From: a virus
Strand: one strand, 5' to 3'
Virus record (IMG/VR): IMGVR_UViG_3300023179_000175
Span: 1-46,240 of that record
Length of the DNA stretch: 46,240 nucleotides
The position numbers and the translations under genes are program-made. Position 1 is the stretch's first letter. Each line of letters opens with the position of its first letter. Shown piece by piece: positions 38,904-46,220 of the stretch. The notes beneath the pieces are model-generated. The model was not told the DNA's origin. It worked only from the letters and a program-made list of their open reading frames with translations, and searched no databases.

Positions 38904-38932
38904 TTGTTATTCGTACCAATAACCTGTATATA
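38904..38932 (+). promoter_or_regulatory. Promoter of the plus-strand island
   Basis: TTGTTA (38904-38909), 17 bases, TATATA (38927-38932), followed by a small hairpin and GGGAGG before ATG 38972. The inverted repeat GTTATT-CGTACC-AATAAC (38906-38923) lies between the boxes and resembles the GTAC motif of other cassettes. It also covers the start region of the minus-strand MuF gene. Confidence 0.6.
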
Positions 38933-38971
38933 ACGACTGTACCGGCAATTCAGCCGGTTAGGGAGGCCCCG

Positions 38972-39139
38972 ATGCCTGACTTTCTTGCTCTTCTCGACAC
39001 GGTCCCCGGTCAAGTGACCCTGTCCGTTTTCGCTCGCAAGGCCAACATGAGCGAGGCCGCGATGCGCGCAGAATTGCTCGTGAACGCCCCTCTCGTGCGG
39101 TACTTCCTCGAGACCGTTGCAAAGGCGGTGCGCTCATGA
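38972..39139 (+). CDS. Small hypothetical protein
   Basis: 55 residues, ATG at 38972 with GGGAGG six bases before. Helical: DFLALLDTVPGQVTLSVFARKANMSEAAMRAELLVN. The segment SVFARKANMSEAAMRAEL could be a helix-turn-helix. First gene of the island; its TGA overlaps the next ATG (ATGA). No family recognised. Confidence 0.6.
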   Translation: MPDFLALLDTVPGQVTLSVFARKANMSEAAMRAELLVNAPLVRYFLETVAKAVRS

Positions 39140-39366
39140 GCTCGCACATTACCCCGTCTTCAATCCCGGCCCTGCCCGACGGTTATACGGCTTGGGGCCG
39201 GTCAACCCGGAGAGCGGGCGGCATGTTTCACGCTCATGTGCTTGGGTCGACCGCTTGCGGGCGCGTGAGACTGGATCGCCACGAGAGCGAGCCGCCGAAG
39301 GGGCTTGGCGACATGCAATATTGGGGCATTTGCGCCCGGTGTTTTCGGAAGGGGGGCAATTCATGA
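39136..39366 (+). CDS. Small hypothetical protein with possible zinc site
   Basis: 76 residues, coupled by ATGA on both sides. Contains HAHVLGSTACGRVRLDRHE and a C-terminal CARCF, so His/Cys residues could bind one metal ion. The sequence with W-G and CGRV near the centre resembles short phage accessory proteins. Function unknown. Confidence 0.55.
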   Translation: MSSHITPSSIPALPDGYTAWGRSTRRAGGMFHAHVLGSTACGRVRLDRHESEPPKGLGDMQYWGICARCFRKGGNS

Positions 39367-39569
39367 GCGGCCCCGCCAGATTCAAAATCGGCGACAGGGT
39401 CCGGGTCGTGGTCGGCGACCCGGACTACGGACTTGAAACCGGGTCCGTCGCGGTCGTCGATTCCGTAAGCTACACGGGCGGATTGATCCGCCTTGTCGAA
39501 CCCGGGGCTGTGCGCTTCGGGGCGTGGCGCTTCGAGCTCGTAACCACGGGAGACCGCAATGCCGATTGA
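39363..39569 (+). CDS. SH3/KOW-like small protein
   Basis: 68 residues from ATG 39363. FKIGDRVRVVVGDPDYGLETGSVAVVDSVSYTGGLIRLVEPG has the strand pattern of KOW/SH3-like barrels, with a G-D-x-V-x-V start and a G-x-V strand. Such small barrels bind nucleic acid or protein. ATGA-coupled upstream, and it overlaps the next gene by 11 bases. Confidence 0.6.
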   Translation: MSGPARFKIGDRVRVVVGDPDYGLETGSVAVVDSVSYTGGLIRLVEPGAVRFGAWRFELVTTGDRNAD

Positions 39570-39705
39570 CGTCGTTTACCGCGACCGCGAAGGCGGCCGG
39601 TTTGTCTTTTACACCTATTCAGAGGGCCGGCGCGTCCGGGTCTCGGAAAAATGGGTGAGCCGGGAGCTCGCCAGAAAAACGATTCGGGTTGTTTATGTGA
39701 CTTGA
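39559..39705 (+). CDS. 48-residue hypothetical protein
   Basis: ATG at 39559 after GGGAGACC, stop TGA at 39703-39705 within the TTGACG of the next promoter. Encodes VVYRDREGGRFVFYTYSEGRRVRVSEKWVSRELARK, a basic beta-hairpin plus helix. The strong leader and exact fit between neighbours support translation. Function unknown. Confidence 0.5.
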   Translation: MPIDVVYRDREGGRFVFYTYSEGRRVRVSEKWVSRELARKTIRVVYVT

Positions 39706-39730
39706 CGGCCGGCCGGGTTATTGGTACAAA
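39702..39730 (+). promoter_or_regulatory. Sigma70-like promoter with GTAC operator-like motif
   Basis: TTGACG (39702-39707), 17 bases, TACAAA (39725-39730); motif GGTTATTGGTACAAATAA across the -10. Near-identical to the minus-strand promoter at 18309. Leader GGGAGACCACGAC precedes ATG 39759. The TGA in the -35 is the stop of the preceding gene. Confidence 0.7.
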
Positions 39731-39758
39731 TAATTGCAGTCAACAGGGAGACCACGAC

Positions 39759-40337
39759 ATGAACAAGCTTCTCGCCCCCGTCCGCAGCGCCCCCGCCGGG
39801 GCCGTGATCGTCAAGGACAAGCTGTCCGACGCCGTCGCGTACGTCTGGACGAACAAGGACGGCCGGCCCTGCGCCAAGGGATACCACGGCAAAGCGAACA
39901 GGCCCGATTATCACTTTTACTTCCGCAGCGAAGCGAGCCGGGAAAAACAAGTCCGGGAGCACTTCGAATCCCGCCGGGCCGCTCTCGAGTACAAGGCGAA
40001 GCGGGCCGCCGAAGACGCCGCCGCCCGGGCCAAGGGTCACGGGTGTGAAGTCGGGTCGATCTTCGTTTGCTCTTGGGGCTACGAACAGACCAACATCGAC
40101 TGGTATCAAGTCGTTGAGCTGCGGGGCAAGTCGACCGTCGTGATCCGCCAGATCCATAGCGCGGACGCCAGCAACGGAAACGAAGGTTGGGCCCAAGGCA
40201 AGAGCGTTCCGGCGATCGACCACTTCAAAGGCGACGCCATGGTAAAGCGGATCGCCCGGGGCCGGATCGCCATTGAGAGCTACGCCAGCGCTCACCTTTG
40301 GGACGGCCGGCCCCGCCACTGGACCGCGTACCACTAG
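39759..40337 (+). CDS. Hypothetical phage/plasmid protein
   Basis: 192 residues, ATG at 39759. The N-terminal part (VKDKLSDAVAYVWTNKDGRPCAKGYHGK) is followed by a long basic helix (SREKQVREHFESRRAALEYKAKRAAED). The C-terminal half reads VGSIFVCSWGYEQTNIDWYQVVELRGKSTVVIRQI. The pattern I-F-x-x-S-W-G-Y-E-Q-T-N-x-x-(F/W)-Y-Q-V recurs in unnamed proteins of plasmids and phages. No catalytic motif is obvious. Monocistronic, between two promoter cassettes. Confidence 0.65.
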   Translation: MNKLLAPVRSAPAGAVIVKDKLSDAVAYVWTNKDGRPCAKGYHGKANRPDYHFYFRSEASREKQVREHFESRRAALEYKAKRAAEDAAARAKGHGCEVGSIFVCSWGYEQTNIDWYQVVELRGKSTVVIRQIHSADASNGNEGWAQGKSVPAIDHFKGDAMVKRIARGRIAIESYASAHLWDGRPRHWTAYH

Positions 40338-40371
40338 GGGGCTTGACGCCCCCTCCCTTTAAGCGTACAAA
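40336..40371 (+). promoter_or_regulatory. Promoter whose -35 lies in a hairpin loop
   Basis: TTGACG (40343-40348), 17 bases, TACAAA (40366-40371). The -35 TTGAC is exactly the loop of a perfect 7-bp inverted repeat AGGGGGC (40336-40342) / GCCCCCT (40348-40354), followed by CCCTTT. The hairpin could terminate the upstream transcript. Leader GGGAGACAAATCAA precedes ATG 40399. Confidence 0.65.
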
Positions 40372-40398
40372 TAACTCACAGACAGGGAGACAAATCAA

Positions 40399-40686
40399 AT
40401 GGCTAAATTTATTCTCACCGCGACGCCCGCCAGTTTTACGCGGTCGGGGGATATCGTTTTGGTCGCGGTCCGATTCAAGTCGGCCCCGTTGCTTCGAAAA
40501 GAAGTCGAAGTCAAAAACGAATTCAACGCGGTGCGCATCATGGACGCGGAATGCGAGAAGCTGGACGCGCAAGGCGTACCCTACGCCGCCCGCCTTCGCC
40601 TCGCCGACAAGCGCGCGCCCAACGGCATGAAAAGCTGGCAACTTCGCGCCACGCACCGCGACAGGGATCTTGGGCAAATCGCTTGA
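40399..40686 (+). CDS. Small hypothetical protein
   Basis: 95 residues, ATG at 40399 behind GGGAGAC. Beta-rich with FILTATPASFTRSGDIVLVAVRFKS, then KNEFNAVRIMDAECEKLDAQG and a C-terminal strand GMKSWQLRATHR. It is monocistronic: promoter cassettes lie on both sides and its TGA is part of the next TTGACG. Unknown function, possibly an early anti-host factor (inference). Confidence 0.6.
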   Translation: MAKFILTATPASFTRSGDIVLVAVRFKSAPLLRKEVEVKNEFNAVRIMDAECEKLDAQGVPYAARLRLADKRAPNGMKSWQLRATHRDRDLGQIA

Positions 40687-40711
40687 CGTCCCCGGAGATT
40701 AAGCGTACAGA
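40683..40711 (+). promoter_or_regulatory. Sigma70-like promoter with GTAC operator-like motif
   Basis: TTGACG (40683-40688), 17 bases, TACAGA (40706-40711), in the motif ATTAAGCGTACAGATAAT. Same layout as 4428-4400. Leader GAGACAGACAA precedes ATG 40731. Its TGA is the stop of the preceding gene. Confidence 0.65.
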
Positions 40712-40730
40712 TAATTCATGAGACAGACAA

Positions 40731-40994
40731 ATGATGTACGTTATCAAATACCCGGTCGGGAGCTTCGGATTCGTCGGAAGCGTCCCGGCCCCTCTCGCCT
40801 TCTCTAATCTGGACGAGGATTTGCTAGAGACGGCGGCCCAATGCGGGCCCGGGTTTGCGGCGGCCAAAGCCAAAAAGTCCGGAAGGGAATTCAAGTCCCT
40901 CTCGTGGCCTAGCGTTGCGGAAGCGGAAGCCGCCGCCCTCGCTTGGGCCGGGTCGCCGGAAGAGCTGGCGAAGCACTACAGGAGCCCGGTCTAA
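40731..40994 (+). CDS. Small hypothetical protein
   Basis: 87 residues from ATG 40731 (a second ATG follows directly). MMYVIKYPVGSFGFVGSVP opens a beta strand pair, then VAEAEAAALAWAGSPEELAKHY is a C-terminal helix. The N-terminus describes a permissive beta-hairpin domain. TAATG overlap with the next gene. No family recognised. Confidence 0.6.
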   Translation: MMYVIKYPVGSFGFVGSVPAPLAFSNLDEDLLETAAQCGPGFAAAKAKKSGREFKSLSWPSVAEAEAAALAWAGSPEELAKHYRSPV

Positions 40995-41179
40995 TGGCCC
41001 GGCCTGTCAAGCACGGCGAGCCCTTGAAGCGGATTGCGGTCGCCCTCGCGCCTAGCGAGATCGCCGCGATCGACGCAGAGCCGGGCCCCGCCACATATGG
41101 GCGCAACGATAAGATCCGGGAGCTGTTGAGCGAGGCGCTTAAGCGTCGGGCTTGGCGGTCGGAGGATCCGGACGCTTAA
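40994..41179 (+). CDS. Ribbon-helix-helix-like small DNA-binding protein
   Basis: 61 residues, ATG at 40994 overlapping the previous TAA. The sequence GEPLKRIAVALAPSEIAAIDA, then RNDKIRELLSEALKRR fits an Arc/CopG ribbon-helix-helix: one strand (KRIAVAL), helix A, turn, helix B with R-x-x-x-I-R-E-L-L. Such proteins repress by binding palindromes as dimers, and are candidates for the GTAC or TGAC dyads in this genome. The 3' end overlaps the convergent minus-strand gene by 41 bases. Confidence 0.6.
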   Translation: MARPVKHGEPLKRIAVALAPSEIAAIDAEPGPATYGRNDKIRELLSEALKRRAWRSEDPDA

Positions 41180-41279
41180 GCCACGCCGGGGGCGTGTACT
41201 GGATCGACGTCCGCTCTTGCAAGGGGCGGGCGTCGTCTTCGTCGTACAGATCGGGGGCGTCGGCGGGGGGCGGTATCAT
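41139..41279 (-). CDS. Small acidic/proline-rich protein downstream of portal
   Basis: 46 residues, ATG at 41279 overlapping the portal fusion stop (ATGA). Sequence is Pro- and Asp-rich (IPPPADAPDLYDEDDARPLQE; YTPPAWLKRPDPP) and probably disordered. It overlaps convergently with the ribbon-helix-helix gene. Being translationally coupled to the zeta domain end, it could be a small partner or antitoxin-like peptide, but this is speculative. Confidence 0.45.
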   Translation of the reverse strand: MIPPPADAPDLYDEDDARPLQERTSIQYTPPAWLKRPDPPTAKPDA

Positions 41280-44269
41280 GGGCGACTCTCCGATATCAGA
41301 ATGGGCGGCGTGTCTTTGGGGACGTTGTTGTCCCGGAAGGACCAAGCGTCGACCAGATCCTTAACGCCCTCAAATGACTTTTCGTTTTCGGTGTTCCCGA
41401 GCACGATCGACGGCGGGACGTAGCGCCCGCTCTCCGGGTTGAGGAAACGCCCAACGGCGCGCTTGGCCGCCTCTTGCCGGGGAAGGTGCATGTAGTGCGC
41501 TTCGACCCGATAGCCGCGATCCTTGAAGCCCTGCACGAGCGCTTTAGCCTTGTCCGGGCTTTTCATCGTCGCATCGTGCACGAGATTCAGCCCATTTTCT
41601 TGTGCGATGCGGGTTATTTCGTCTGCGATCTCGCTAGACTCTTCGTGCACTTGCGCGGCGTTCCACCCCTCGAATTCGGGAAGCTTCGCCTTGATGTGGT
41701 CCGGGTCCAGCACGATCGCACGGCCCGGGTCGTACACATGACCCTCAAACCATGACTTGCCGGAGCCGCCACGGCCGCCAAGCACGGTAAACGTCGGCGC
41801 TTTACCGTCCGCCGGGCGCGCCGCGTCGACTTTTTCCCGCGTGAAAAATTCGTCAATGATCGACTTGTGCAACGCCTGACGCTCCGGCGTCCAGCTCCCG
41901 TCCGCTTGCTTATGCTCGTGGTTCGTCGGCGCGCGGGCGGCGATACGCGACTCAACGTCTTTTATCCTCTCACTCGTGTCGTCCGGAAAGCCGTTGATAA
42001 TGTCCGCTTCGGTGACGTCGAATTTGTCATGGAGCCGGGCGAAGTCCGCCGCGTTGAAGTCCGCCGGGTCGATATAAGCGTCCGTACGGTCGAAGCCCGG
42101 GCCCGCGTGCGCCTCCCGTACCTTGGCGCGACGTTCCGCCTCTATGCGCTTCTTTTCGGCCTTCTCTGCGGCTTCCCGGGCGGCCGTGGCTTCGGGCGTC
42201 TCTTCGCTGGCGGCCGGTGCAGGGTCACGCTTCGGTTTGCCCTTGCTCGAGCCGCCGCCCCCGGATCCAAACTGCCCGTTGTCGGCGCGCTTGTGTTTGC
42301 TTTCGTCCCATTCCGCGTCTTGCGCTTGGCGGGCGGCCGGCCCGGCGTATCCAGACACAAGCGGCCCAAGCCGGTTTTGCAAGTGTTCGTCTTTTAGACC
42401 GTAGCCCTTGCCGATTCCCCACGCGCGGTCTAGCAGGGCCGTCGCCTTTTCCGCGTCCATCTTGGCAAGCCGTTTTTTCCAGAGCGCCGTAGCGGAATCG
42501 CTTAACCCAAGCGGGCTAGGAACCAGCGTGGCCCCAAGCCCTTTTTCAAGGGCGTTGTACGTGGTCGACCCGATTCTTTGGCCCTGAAATTTCGGATCCA
42601 GCTCTATCCGGTCTATGAAAAACGCGTCGCCATGCGGGTTAACGGTGACGTGCCCGACGCGCGCGCCGTTCGATTCGATCTCGAAATTGTTCGCCCGTTT
42701 TTTCTTGAGCGTGACCGCCACGGTGCTCTTTCCCTCTTCCGGCTCGCTCTGTTCTGTAGTCCCCGCGCCTTCGCCAAACTGCCCGTTGTCGGCGCGCGGG
42801 TGATCCGACTCGCGGAATTCCGCGTCTTGCGCTGGCGGCCCGTCCTCTTCTGCGTCGTCCGGTACGTCGGGCTCCGGGGGTTGTGGCGGCGGGTCGCTTA
42901 GGTCCAGCCCCGCGTAGGGGCTTGCGGGGTCGTTTGCCAGCCGCTCGCGTACCTCTTCGGGGGAGATCACGCCGGCGTCGATATAGGTCGTATCAATCTC
43001 GCTCTTGGTCTTCTGGATCGCGGCCCGGGCCGTGTCGTCATCTTCCCAAAGCGGAAGATACTCAAAACCGATATCCGGATCCACCGCGCCGAAAAGCGAG
43101 AGCTGGATAACGGACAGGACGACGTTGAGCGGATCCGTAAACAAGTCTTCCTGCGCAGCTTTGACCGCCGCGTAAAACGTCTTGATCTCGCCGTCACTGG
43201 ACGCGTTGAGACCCGACGGCGTGATGCCCAAGAGCACCACGAGCGGAATCCCGGCGATCGACGCCATTTGCTCTTGTGACTGTGCTTGCAGGGCGTCCAG
43301 CGACCCGAGCGGCGTTGAGACGTCGACAATGTCTTCGTCCGTCATGTCGACCATGATCAAGTCCCGGTTATCCCGGGTCGCCGCGTACAGTTTAGCCCGC
43401 TCAATGAGGGCGTCCGCGCCGCCGCCAGACAGGACGGCCGCCATGTTGGTTTTAAGGATCGTCTTCGAAAAACTGTGCAGCAGATTGCTCACGGACTCGC
43501 GAGTGCGGATCCAGTTGTCGACGTAGGGCATGGCCTGTTGAGTGCGAGACAGGCCCCCGAAGCTGTACGACGGTTTAAGCAAGTCCGGGACGGGCTGAGA
43601 CACAAGCGTCATGAGCCGCGTACGGTTGACCCGGTTGCCCATGACGAACCAGTCACGCGGTCGGTAATAGTTTTCGTCGAGCGGGTCGGCCGTGTTGTAC
43701 GCGTTCGGATAGACCCACGCCGGCTCAACGACGCGGAAGCCCCGAAGCGACCCACGGCGGATCTTGCGCGGGTCCAGCGTAAGCGGCGTCTCGAGCTCGC
43801 CGGGCTTGGTCGGGCCAAGGTCGATGAAAATATGGGCGCGGCCAAAAAAGCCGTCCAGCATTGTCGCGTCACGGAAGGCGTTCCGCACGCGCAATTTGCG
43901 CATGACCTCTTCGATCGCCTTGATCTTTTGTTCGTCCGCCTCGCCGCCGGCCGACGTGACCTTGATCCAGCGGCGAGTCATTTCCTTCGCCCAAATGCTC
44001 GAGATTTGGCGGAATTCCGGCCGTTGCGCGAGCTGCGTTAGGTACGGATACCCGAGGAAAGCCTGCCCTTCGCCGTACGCGATCGAAGCCTGCGTCGCCC
44101 ATGCATAAACGGTTTGTTCGGCGCTATCCATGGCGAGCGCGCTTGCAGGGGCGACGCCCGGGGCCGGGACGTACGGGGCGAAGGGGGCCGGGGCGTATTC
44201 TTGCCCGGGGCGCTGGACCGTCGCCGAAACGCCGTGGCGCAACTTCATGTGTCGGCGCGGTGCGCTCAT
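41276..44269 (-). CDS. Portal protein fused to GNAT-like and zeta-toxin-like domains
   Basis: 997 residues, about twice a normal portal. Residues about 40-460 are a DUF1073 portal (WAKEMTRRWIKVTS; MLDGFFGRAHIFIDLG; DNWIRTRESVSNLLHSFSKT; GITPSGLNASSDGEI). A linker at 480-499 has AQDAEFRESDHPRADNGQFG. Residues 513-640 look like a GNAT acetyltransferase (FIDRIELDPKFQGQRIGSTTY). A second, near-identical linker spans 649-668. Residues 822-997 are a zeta-toxin-type kinase with P-loop GGRGGSGKS (831-839), VLDPDHIKAKLPEF and LVHDATMKSPDKA. The AMDS at 46-49 and AQDA at 480 and 649 match the proposed protease site. Confidence 0.85.
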   Translation of the reverse strand: MSAPRRHMKLRHGVSATVQRPGQEYAPAPFAPYVPAPGVAPASALAMDSAEQTVYAWATQASIAYGEGQAFLGYPYLTQLAQRPEFRQISSIWAKEMTRRWIKVTSAGGEADEQKIKAIEEVMRKLRVRNAFRDATMLDGFFGRAHIFIDLGPTKPGELETPLTLDPRKIRRGSLRGFRVVEPAWVYPNAYNTADPLDENYYRPRDWFVMGNRVNRTRLMTLVSQPVPDLLKPSYSFGGLSRTQQAMPYVDNWIRTRESVSNLLHSFSKTILKTNMAAVLSGGGADALIERAKLYAATRDNRDLIMVDMTDEDIVDVSTPLGSLDALQAQSQEQMASIAGIPLVVLLGITPSGLNASSDGEIKTFYAAVKAAQEDLFTDPLNVVLSVIQLSLFGAVDPDIGFEYLPLWEDDDTARAAIQKTKSEIDTTYIDAGVISPEEVRERLANDPASPYAGLDLSDPPPQPPEPDVPDDAEEDGPPAQDAEFRESDHPRADNGQFGEGAGTTEQSEPEEGKSTVAVTLKKKRANNFEIESNGARVGHVTVNPHGDAFFIDRIELDPKFQGQRIGSTTYNALEKGLGATLVPSPLGLSDSATALWKKRLAKMDAEKATALLDRAWGIGKGYGLKDEHLQNRLGPLVSGYAGPAARQAQDAEWDESKHKRADNGQFGSGGGGSSKGKPKRDPAPAASEETPEATAAREAAEKAEKKRIEAERRAKVREAHAGPGFDRTDAYIDPADFNAADFARLHDKFDVTEADIINGFPDDTSERIKDVESRIAARAPTNHEHKQADGSWTPERQALHKSIIDEFFTREKVDAARPADGKAPTFTVLGGRGGSGKSWFEGHVYDPGRAIVLDPDHIKAKLPEFEGWNAAQVHEESSEIADEITRIAQENGLNLVHDATMKSPDKAKALVQGFKDRGYRVEAHYMHLPRQEAAKRAVGRFLNPESGRYVPPSIVLGNTENEKSFEGVKDLVDAWSFRDNNVPKDTPPILISESRP

Positions 44270-45915
44270 TTGAAAGCCTCTGACAAGCCCGACCGAATCC
44301 GCATTGGTTCGCGGCCCGTGCGACTGTATGCGATCATGACCGCGTCCGCTAGGTTGGGGCTCTTTGTCCCCTCTGGCGTCTTCTCAATGAAAATCTTGCC
44401 GTTACGCAGATCGTACGTCGGTTGTGAGAGCTCGCCGGTAAGCTTCCCGAGCAAGGGCAGTTTGCCGGACAGACTTATGAGATCGTCGGCGTTATAGGGC
44501 GCGCTTTCCGTGACGGCCCGGTGCGTGGCTTCAAAACGTCGACGCAGCGACCACCACGCTTGCGCCTTGCAATTCAAGAAAAAATCTTTGTTCCGCCGGG
44601 CCAAGAGCGGATTGCGGTCCGGGTTGGACTTCTCGCGGGGATCGACGAAGCCTTCCGGGTCGTACACTTCGGCGGATCCCCGGAACGGCCGGACGTCCAG
44701 CATGTGCCGGCCCGCCTCGAGCCGCTTCCCGTTGATTATGCGCGCATCGCCCCGGACGCCAACGCCTAGCCCGTCGGAATCATATTTGAAGCCGGGCGCG
44801 CCGAAGTCGTCACAAAGCATGAAGACTTTTTCGACGCTCCCAAAGATATCGTCGCCCTTCCCGTACCACTCGTGCAGCTCTTCCAAAAACCAGCCGTTGA
44901 GCAACGCAAGCGCTAGGGCGTCCTTACCTTCGTCCGCCACGTCGAAGCCGCCAATTCGCCCGCCGACGGGAGCAATCTGCAGCTTGGTATGGGCGTCGAT
45001 CGCCGACTGCACCCACGCCGACGGAATCAGCACGCCCTGTTGACTGGCGTTATAGTCGCGGTCGACTTCCTGCGCCAAGCTCACGGGGTCTAGGCCCCCC
45101 GGGGCTTTAAGCTTGTCGTACCAATCTTGGGATTTGCGCGGGTCGTCCCGCCAGTCGAAAATAAAGATTTGCTTGCTAGGCCACGAGAAACGCTTGACCG
45201 CAAACGGGTTGCCCGGGCCGTTGACGGACGAAACGTCTATGCGGCAATTCGTGGTCGCGGACAAAGAGGCGTCGACTTCTGTCGGGTGCTCTAGGTGCGC
45301 CGCTTCGTCGACGAAATAGAGCGTCGCCCGGTCGCCCCGGCCAATGCCCATTCCCGCTTCCCCGGCTAGGTGCGAGCCGGTATCCGGAAAAGACATGCGC
45401 ATATGCGGCGCGTGTACGCGCGGGTTAAAGCCGCCCCGGAATTCGGGCGGCAAGTATTCCATGAATTTCCGCGCCTTATAAAACAGGCTTTTGGGCCCGT
45501 CGATCTTGTCGACATACTCTTCCTTGCGTGACCCAAAGCCAATTACAAGGCCGTTCCGAAACAGGCAAAGGCTGCAGCTCAACGCGATTGCCAGCCACGA
45601 CACGCCGCAATCTCGCGACTTTTCGGTGAGCCCGCCGCGTCGATCCCGCCAGCTCTCGAGCACCCACGAGATCCACTCTTCCTGTTTTGGGAACAGCAGG
45701 AACGGGACCAGCGTCGGAATGTCGACGTCCGCGTTTCGCGGGTCGAAGGTCACGCCCCAATCTTGAATGAATTGCGCCGGGTTTTCCCGATAGAACGTCT
45801 TGAGCGGCGGCAAGCGTTTGCCCGGGTCTTCCCGAATCCACGCGAGCCGCTTCATGCGGGCGTTAAAAACGGCCGTATAGTCCGGGGCTTGCCAGTCGAA
45901 GCCGTCCGGAATCAC
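44266..45915 (-). CDS. terL: Terminase large subunit
   Basis: 549 residues from GTG 45915, chosen because GTGA overlaps the preceding stop; a TTG at 45936 is possible. ATPase: Walker A-like EKSRDCGVSW with the GKS-less form seen in many terminases, Walker B ATLYFVDEAAHL ending in the catalytic Glu, and coupling NCRIDVSSVNGPGNP. Nuclease domain: FDVADEGKDA with the first metal Asp, CDDFGAPGFKYDSDGLG, and DAVMIAY near the end. Packages DNA through the portal, to which it is ATGA-coupled. Confidence 0.9.
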   Translation of the reverse strand: MIPDGFDWQAPDYTAVFNARMKRLAWIREDPGKRLPPLKTFYRENPAQFIQDWGVTFDPRNADVDIPTLVPFLLFPKQEEWISWVLESWRDRRGGLTEKSRDCGVSWLAIALSCSLCLFRNGLVIGFGSRKEEYVDKIDGPKSLFYKARKFMEYLPPEFRGGFNPRVHAPHMRMSFPDTGSHLAGEAGMGIGRGDRATLYFVDEAAHLEHPTEVDASLSATTNCRIDVSSVNGPGNPFAVKRFSWPSKQIFIFDWRDDPRKSQDWYDKLKAPGGLDPVSLAQEVDRDYNASQQGVLIPSAWVQSAIDAHTKLQIAPVGGRIGGFDVADEGKDALALALLNGWFLEELHEWYGKGDDIFGSVEKVFMLCDDFGAPGFKYDSDGLGVGVRGDARIINGKRLEAGRHMLDVRPFRGSAEVYDPEGFVDPREKSNPDRNPLLARRNKDFFLNCKAQAWWSLRRRFEATHRAVTESAPYNADDLISLSGKLPLLGKLTGELSQPTYDLRNGKIFIEKTPEGTKSPNLADAVMIAYSRTGREPMRIRSGLSEAFK

Positions 45916-46220
45916 AACAGGCCCAAGGTCTCGCAAAGCACCCGGAGCGCGCCGGGCGGCAAGGTGACGGGGGCGGACGTATGGCCCGACTCGCTCAAAT
46001 AGCCCTGCAGGGCGGCCGTGGCGTCCGCGACGGTCTCTTGTGCTTCGTCCCGCTCGCGCTCCATTTCCCGAAACGTGTCGCGCATCGTCGAGACCATGCC
46101 TTCAAGCTCGTCTAGTTGCTCGCTAAAGGGTTTCGGCGCGGTTAGGGCCGTAACGGTCCGGTCCAGCCGTTGCATGGCTTCGGGCGTGCAGCATGACGGG
46201 CAAGCGCCTAGCTGCGGCAT
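45912..46220 (-). CDS. Small coiled-coil protein upstream of terL (start may lie outside window)
   Basis: At least 102 residues. Begins here at ATG 46220 without a ribosome-binding site, and the frame stays open to the window edge, so the true start may be outside. N-terminal cysteine cluster CPSCC, then a long heptad-like helix FSEQLDELEGMVSTMRDTFREMERERDEAQETV. Not a recognisable TerS; a TerS is encoded at 1785-2537. Overlaps terL by GTGA, so it may be a packaging accessory (inference). Confidence 0.55.
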   Translation of the reverse strand: MPQLGACPSCCTPEAMQRLDRTVTALTAPKPFSEQLDELEGMVSTMRDTFREMERERDEAQETVADATAALQGYLSESGHTSAPVTLPPGALRVLCETLGLL

